From: Mediterraneibacter hominis
GTDB lineage: Bacteria; Bacillota; Clostridia; Lachnospirales; Lachnospiraceae
Length of the DNA stretch: 64,000 nt
Direction: 5' to 3'
NCBI RefSeq assembly: GCF_014287475.1
Contig: NZ_JACOPF010000001.1
Coordinates: 1,240,001 to 1,304,000 of the forward strand
Positions 59,919 to 64,000 of the stretch are shown here, in pieces. The first letter of the stretch is position 1. Each line of letters begins with the position of its first letter. A program made the position numbers and the translations under genes. The notes beneath the pieces were generated by a model. The model was given only the letters and a program-made list of their open reading frames with translations. It ran no database searches and was not told the DNA's origin.

Positions 59919-61397
59919 CTATAAACTGTTATGCATAATCTTCTCTTGTGAAAAATCTTCTTTATTGAGTGTCGCTGATACCGTACCATGCTTCATAACA
60001 ACAATTCTGTCACTTGTATTCATTACTTCAGGAAGCTCTGAAGAAATCATAATAATCGCGACCCCTTGCTTTGCCAGTTCATCAATAATCGAATAGATTT
60101 CTGTCTTGGCACCTATATCTATCCCTCTTGTCGGTTCATCCAAAATCAATATCTGCGGATTTGTCGCAAGCCATCTTCCAAAAATTGCTTTTTGTTGGTT
60201 TCCTCCACTGAGATTACTGATAATCTGTTCAGAGGAAGAGGCTTTAATCCTAAGCGAAGTAAAATATTTATCAATAATAGATTTTTCTCTGTTCTTATTG
60301 ACCCGCGCATATTTTATAAACTGCTTTAACACACTGAGAGTGATATTATATCCCACTCCCATCTGTGGAATTATCCCTTGCTCTTTTCTGTTTTCCGGAA
60401 CCATTGCTATACCTGCATTCACCGCTTCACTGGGATTATGAAACACACGCTTTTTTCCATTTACGAGTATCTCTCCCTCATCCGAAGTATATAGCCCAAA
60501 TAAAATTTGTGCCATCTCACTTCTTCCTGCTCCTATCAATCCTGCAAATCCAAGCACCTCCCCTTTATACAGTTCAAAACTAACGTTCCTTAACATCCCC
60601 TTTTTCCCCAGATTTCTAACTTCTAAAATCTTTTCTTTTGTCGGTACATGTGTTGTTGTATAATAATTGGTTATCTCTCTTCCAACCATGGAATATACCA
60701 TCTCATCTCTACTTAAGCCTTTCGTATCTCTTGTCTCAATAAACTGTCCGTCTCGAAAAACAGTGATGCGATCGCATATCTCCTGTATCTCTTCTAATTT
60801 ATGTGATACAAATAAAACAGAAATATTCTGTTTTTTCAGATTTTCTATTATTTTATATAATTTTTCTACTTCTCTATTTGTCAGTGATGATGTAGGTTCA
60901 TCCATGATAATCAGTTTGGAATTTCTTGATAACGCCTTTGCAATCTCTACCATTTGCTGTACCGCAATATCCAGCTTTCCTGTTTCTGCTTCCAACGGCA
61001 AATCAATTCCGATTTTCTCGACAATCTGTGCCGCCCTTCTTTTTGCCTCCTTGGCAGAATATATACCTCTTTTACATGGTTCATTTCCCAGCATGATATT
61101 TTCATATACTTTTAAATATGGAACCAGACATAACTCTTGATAAATTATGCTGATTCCTCTATTCAACATATTTTCAATGTTTCCTGCGCCAAGATTCTCT
61201 CCCTGAAATGTGATGGAGCCCTCGTCGGGTGTATACACACCCGCGAGGATTTTAATAATTGTACTTTTACCAGCTCCATTTTCGCCTATCAGCCCATGTA
61301 CTTCACCTTCATGTATTACCAAATCTACTTTGTCAAGCGCTTTTACGCCTGGAAAGGATTTAGAAACTCCTTTCGCTTCTAATAGTACAACAGCCAT
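59919..61397 (-). CDS. sugar ABC transporter ATPase (RbsA type, duplicated)
   Basis: 492 residues from ATG 61397 (AAAGGAG upstream). Two ATPase halves as in RbsA/XylG. The first has GENGAGKST, QQMVEIAKALSR and LIIMDEPTSSL. The second has GLIGAGRSEM in place of a full Walker A, then LSGGNQQKAIFGRWL and ILILDEPTRGID. Nine bases before rbsC-type permease start. Confidence 0.94.
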   Translation of the reverse strand: MAVVLLEAKGVSKSFPGVKALDKVDLVIHEGEVHGLIGENGAGKSTIIKILAGVYTPDEGSITFQGENLGAGNIENMLNRGISIIYQELCLVPYLKVYENIMLGNEPCKRGIYSAKEAKRRAAQIVEKIGIDLPLEAETGKLDIAVQQMVEIAKALSRNSKLIIMDEPTSSLTNREVEKLYKIIENLKKQNISVLFVSHKLEEIQEICDRITVFRDGQFIETRDTKGLSRDEMVYSMVGREITNYYTTTHVPTKEKILEVRNLGKKGMLRNVSFELYKGEVLGFAGLIGAGRSEMAQILFGLYTSDEGEILVNGKKRVFHNPSEAVNAGIAMVPENRKEQGIIPQMGVGYNITLSVLKQFIKYARVNKNREKSIIDKYFTSLRIKASSSEQIISNLSGGNQQKAIFGRWLATNPQILILDEPTRGIDIGAKTEIYSIIDELAKQGVAIIMISSELPEVMNTSDRIVVMKHGTVSATLNKEDFSQEKIMHNSL

Positions 61398-61418
61398 AGT
61401 TTGGTCTCCTTTCAGCAA

Positions 61419-62405
61419 TTAAAAGCCTTCATAATCAGCAGCATTTTCTTCTGTAATCAAATCCACATCCAGAAGATTCTCATATTCATATGACTCACCA
61501 TTAAAATGTTTAATCAATAATTCAGCCGCACCTTTTCCCATATCATAAGGCCGCTGAGCCGCTTCTGCCGTAAGCAGACCTTCCATAATATAATCCGCCT
61601 GCTGTTGCTGTCCATCGATTCCATATACCTGCACATCGTCAATCATTCCTGCTGCCTGCAAAGATGCAATAGCGCCCTGTGACGAACCATCATTTATAGC
61701 AAACACAACATCTATATCTGGATTTGCCTGTATAATATTGTCCATCGCATTCATCGCCTGATCCATCAATCCTTTGCATGGCTGTTCTGCGATAATTTCA
61801 AAATTTTCATTCTGAGCAAGAGTTTCCTCAAAGCCCGCCTGTCTGTCAATCGTACACTTAATCTCCGGATGGCTTAAAATAACAACCTTGCCTCCGTCTA
61901 AAGTTTCCAATACATTTTCTGCACAAAGCTGTCCTGCTTTATAATTGTCCGATGCTATGTACGCAATTGTTTTTTCTTTTGCGGCAGCTTCCGCGTCAAC
62001 AGATACAACCGGAACCCCTGCTTTTTCCGCGGCTTCCAATGCAGGAGTAATTCCTTCATAATCAACAGGCATTACAATCAATCCATCAATATCCTGCTGT
62101 AATAGGTCATCACACTGCGAAATCTGCGTTTCAATATCATTATCCGCATAATATTCGATAAGCTCCATTCCATTTTCTTCACATACATCTTTCATACCCT
62201 GAGCCAGGGGTACCATAAACGGATCTGATTTCATAAATGCAACGCCAATTTTCTTTCTTTCAAGTCCTCCTTCAGAATCTGTACTTTTTTCTGACAATTG
62301 AGCTGTCTCTGACTTGTCTTCTGCTTCTTTCGTTCCACCGGAGCATCCGCAGAGCGCCATGCATGTTACCATAATCGTTGCCAAGAGTATTTGCCTTTTT
62401 TTCAT
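61419..62405 (-). CDS. sugar-binding lipoprotein (RbsB type)
   Basis: 328 residues. Lipoprotein signal with lipobox LCGC near residue 20, Ser/Glu linker, then the type I periplasmic-binding fold: KIGVAFMKSDPFMVPLAQGMK, GLIVMPVDYEGITPALEAAEKAGVPVVSVDAEA and VVFAINDGSSQGAIASLQAAG. Binds a pentose or related sugar outside the cell. GGGAGG precedes the ATG; first gene of the operon. Confidence 0.94.
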   Translation of the reverse strand: MKKRQILLATIMVTCMALCGCSGGTKEAEDKSETAQLSEKSTDSEGGLERKKIGVAFMKSDPFMVPLAQGMKDVCEENGMELIEYYADNDIETQISQCDDLLQQDIDGLIVMPVDYEGITPALEAAEKAGVPVVSVDAEAAAKEKTIAYIASDNYKAGQLCAENVLETLDGGKVVILSHPEIKCTIDRQAGFEETLAQNENFEIIAEQPCKGLMDQAMNAMDNIIQANPDIDVVFAINDGSSQGAIASLQAAGMIDDVQVYGIDGQQQQADYIMEGLLTAEAAQRPYDMGKGAAELLIKHFNGESYEYENLLDVDLITEENAADYEGF

Positions 62406-62444
62406 TGTACTACCTCCCTGTACTTATATTATTTTGTTAATCAC

Positions 62445-62473
62445 AATATATCATCTTGTTATATATACTTCAA
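62445..62473 (-). promoter_or_regulatory. promoter of the pentose operon
   Basis: Minus strand TTGAAG (62468-62473), 17 bases, TATATT (62445-62450). The background is very A/T rich, so confidence is limited. Confidence 0.5.
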
Positions 62474-62499
62474 TATTTATTTTTAAAAAAGAAGTATAT
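62463..62499. promoter_or_regulatory. inverted repeat at the pentose operon promoter (candidate RpiR site)
   Basis: ATATACTTC (62463-62471) and GAAGTATAT (62491-62499), nine perfect base pairs with a 19-base gap. The left arm overlaps the operon's -35. It lies between the operon and its divergent RpiR regulator, the likely binder. Confidence 0.5.
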
Positions 62500-62647
62500 T
62501 TGTGAATTTCTTCTTATAATCATTGATTTTTTTGTATATTTTGCATATAATATTTTATATAAATTTATTTTTTTATATTTATTACATATTTTTTCTATAT
62601 TTATTACTCTTTTTTAATTTTATATTTTTGAAAGTTTTACTTTTTAT

Positions 62648-62676
62648 TTGATTAAAGAAAATATTTTATTTATAAT
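62648..62676 (+). promoter_or_regulatory. promoter of the RpiR regulator gene
   Basis: TTGATT (62648-62653), 17 bases, TATAAT (62671-62676). The 335-base gap 62406-62740 is one of the most A/T-rich stretches in the window and holds no other gene. Confidence 0.6.
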
Positions 62677-62740
62677 ATAGTATATATATTGTTTTGATGA
62701 ATATTTCACACAAAAATAAAATTATTTATAGGAGCCGCAT

Positions 62741-63583
62741 ATGAACAAAACACAGGTAAAACTTCAATTTTTACTTCCTTCTTTGCCACGCGCTGAAAAG
62801 AAACTTGCAGAATATATGCAAAAAAACATGGGACAGATTGCCGATATGACTCTCGCAGTACTTTCGCAGGAAACTGGAGTCAGTGAGGCCACTGTTCTGC
62901 GTTTATGTAAACGTCTCGGATTTACAAATTTTATCCAGTTAAGGCAGGCTTTTGCCCTTGCTTCTATAGAAGAGGAAGATGCAGAGTTGCCAGAAATTGT
63001 TACCGAACAGGACAATATGAAAGCCATTTGTTCCAAAACGATTCAAGGAATCATCCGAACGCTAGAAAATACTCAGCTTTTAATGACAGATGAATACGAA
63101 ATTGCGCTACAAAAAATTCTCGACGCCAAAAACATTTATCTCTTCGCTACAGGCGATGCTCTGTCAAGCTGTAACTATGCTCATGCCAAATTCAGCCGTT
63201 TAGGTCTGCATACGGTTGTTTGTTCAGACGTCGTTTACCAATATGAGACCGCACTTCGCATGACCAAAGAAGATGTGGCAATCGCAATCTCTAGCAGCGG
63301 TCGTTCTCAAAATGTAGTCAATTCCGTAAAATTAGCAAAAGAACAGGGTGGATTCGTAATTTGTATTACCCAGACCGGTCGCTCTCCTCTCGTCAAATAT
63401 TCTGATATTAGTCTGTTTATTTCTTCAATAGATACAACTATCGGAAGAGATAGCGTCAATAGACGTGTTGCAGAATTGGTTATCATCGATTCCTTTTATC
63501 AAGGGATTATATTCAGCAATCGCGCTTACTATAAAGAATTGCTTTACTATACAATGCAGTCATCCGAAATAAATAAAATATAA
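62741..63583 (+). CDS. MurR/RpiR family transcriptional regulator
   Basis: 280 residues. N-terminal helix-turn-helix (about 1-75: RAEKKLAEYMQKNMGQIADMTLAVLSQETGVSEATVLRLCKRLGF) and C-terminal SIS sugar-phosphate domain (about 125-260: LFATGDALSSCNYAHAKFSRLG, AIAISSSGRSQNVVNSVKLAKEQG). Would sense a pentose phosphate and control the divergent operon. GGAG six bases before the ATG. Confidence 0.93.
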   Translation: MNKTQVKLQFLLPSLPRAEKKLAEYMQKNMGQIADMTLAVLSQETGVSEATVLRLCKRLGFTNFIQLRQAFALASIEEEDAELPEIVTEQDNMKAICSKTIQGIIRTLENTQLLMTDEYEIALQKILDAKNIYLFATGDALSSCNYAHAKFSRLGLHTVVCSDVVYQYETALRMTKEDVAIAISSSGRSQNVVNSVKLAKEQGGFVICITQTGRSPLVKYSDISLFISSIDTTIGRDSVNRRVAELVIIDSFYQGIIFSNRAYYKELLYYTMQSSEINKI

Positions 63584-64000
63584 ATTTAACGAAGCAACAA
63601 GCAGTGCGAAAAGAACAGAAGGACCCTGCGTCATGCTTGCATGTAAGCAGGGGCTTTCTACTTCTTTTCATTCGGCTACTGCCGATAGCGAAATGAAGTG
63701 TATGCGAAATTGAGCTGGCACTGCGGAAGTTGACAAAAATGGCTCGCGCAAGAGGGCGTGTATTGCAACGTTCGTCAGGGCTTCGCCGAAATTCCTCACT
63801 TTTGCAGCACACGCCCTCCCTCGCTTACACTTTCGCCAGCTTAAGTTTATAATTTCAGACAGAACAGAACCGGTTTCACGTTGCTACAAACTTACAGTCA
63901 GAAGTTTTTCCTTCATCTATAGGGAAGTGGCGCCCTAACTGAAATTCATAAAAAAGAGAACGGCTTCACGTTGTTATAGCCCTCCAATTAGAAGCATCTA
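63584..64000. repeat. non-coding element with long inverted and direct repeats
   Basis: No plausible gene. CCCTGC / GCAGGG (63624-63652) may terminate the regulator gene. A long imperfect hairpin spans about 63712-63836: inner arms GAGGGCGTGT (63752-63761) and ACACGCCCTC (63809-63818), outer arms GCTGGC and GCCAGC. Further right, AATTTCAG / CTGAAATT (63851-63858, 63939-63946) flank TAGGG / CCCTA. The motif CGGTTTCACGTTGCT (63871) recurs as CGGCTTCACGTTGTT (63961), 90 bases later, with GAAG at the same offset. It continues past the window. Confidence 0.6.

Noticed and set aside
63513..63812. 99-codon leftward frame at the right edge
   Set aside because: Overlaps the regulator's end and lies in the inverted-repeat element; likely an accidental frame of a repeat.

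Overview
The window looks like chromosome of a gut-type Clostridia, most likely Lachnospiraceae. Supporting points are the moderate-to-low G+C, strong AGGAGG-type ribosome sites with some TTG/GTG starts, HPr kinase, a PcrA helicase with neighbours such as YerC/YecD, DUF1836 and a YtaF-like protein, and anaerobic metabolism throughout. Species cannot be fixed from the sequence alone. No rRNA, tRNA, CRISPR array, phage or complete insertion sequence was found.

Bases 1-29300 are mostly housekeeping: YigZ, a class A penicillin-binding protein with a Gly-rich tail, ROK glucokinase, HPr kinase, UvrC and FtsH; then a UPF0371 protein, a sortase-type leucine-rich-repeat surface protein, a PAP2 phosphatase, a Dus enzyme, a MATE pump, an ABC exporter, a Ca2+/Na+ exchanger, a YtaF/MntP-like protein, a ferredoxin-type aldo/keto reductase, Tag, an RlmCD-type methyltransferase, PcrA, DUF1836, YerC and a PHP hydrolase. 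The stretch 11.2-13.75 kb is rearranged: a surface-protein gene and a 78-base CTGT microsatellite lie between UPF0371 and a patch stitched from short copies of both flanking genes.

Bases 29300-37400 hold small or unknown proteins, an orphan lipoprotein of the NMT1/TauA type, a NifX-like Mo/Fe cofactor protein, a CdaR-type regulator and a molybdate importer operon, modA-modB-modC, closing with a ModE-type DNA-binding protein. A near-perfect 24-base palindrome sits inside the modA promoter.

Bases 37400-54150 are the centrepiece: two divergent operons forming an anaerobic purine/urate degradation cluster. Leftward are ssnA, a purine permease, ygfK, yqeC, a yqeB-mocA fusion and a selenium-dependent-type xanthine dehydrogenase. 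Rightward are a YheO/DauR-type regulator, ygeX, ygeY, ygeW, ridA and carbamate kinase. The gene set matches the E. coli ygeW-xanQ region minus hyuA and ygfM. The logic I infer: import of purine, molybdenum hydroxylase/oxidoreductase steps, ring opening to ureido and amino intermediates, carbamoyl transfer to carbamoyl phosphate with ATP made by carbamate kinase, and 2,3-diaminopropionate cleaved to pyruvate and ammonia. The molybdate importer next door would feed the dehydrogenase.

Bases 54150-63600 form a pentose operon: sugar-binding lipoprotein, ATPase, permease, split transketolase, PfkB kinase, RpiB and xylulokinase, divergent from an RpiR regulator. The last 400 bases are a non-coding, highly inverted-repeat element running off the window.
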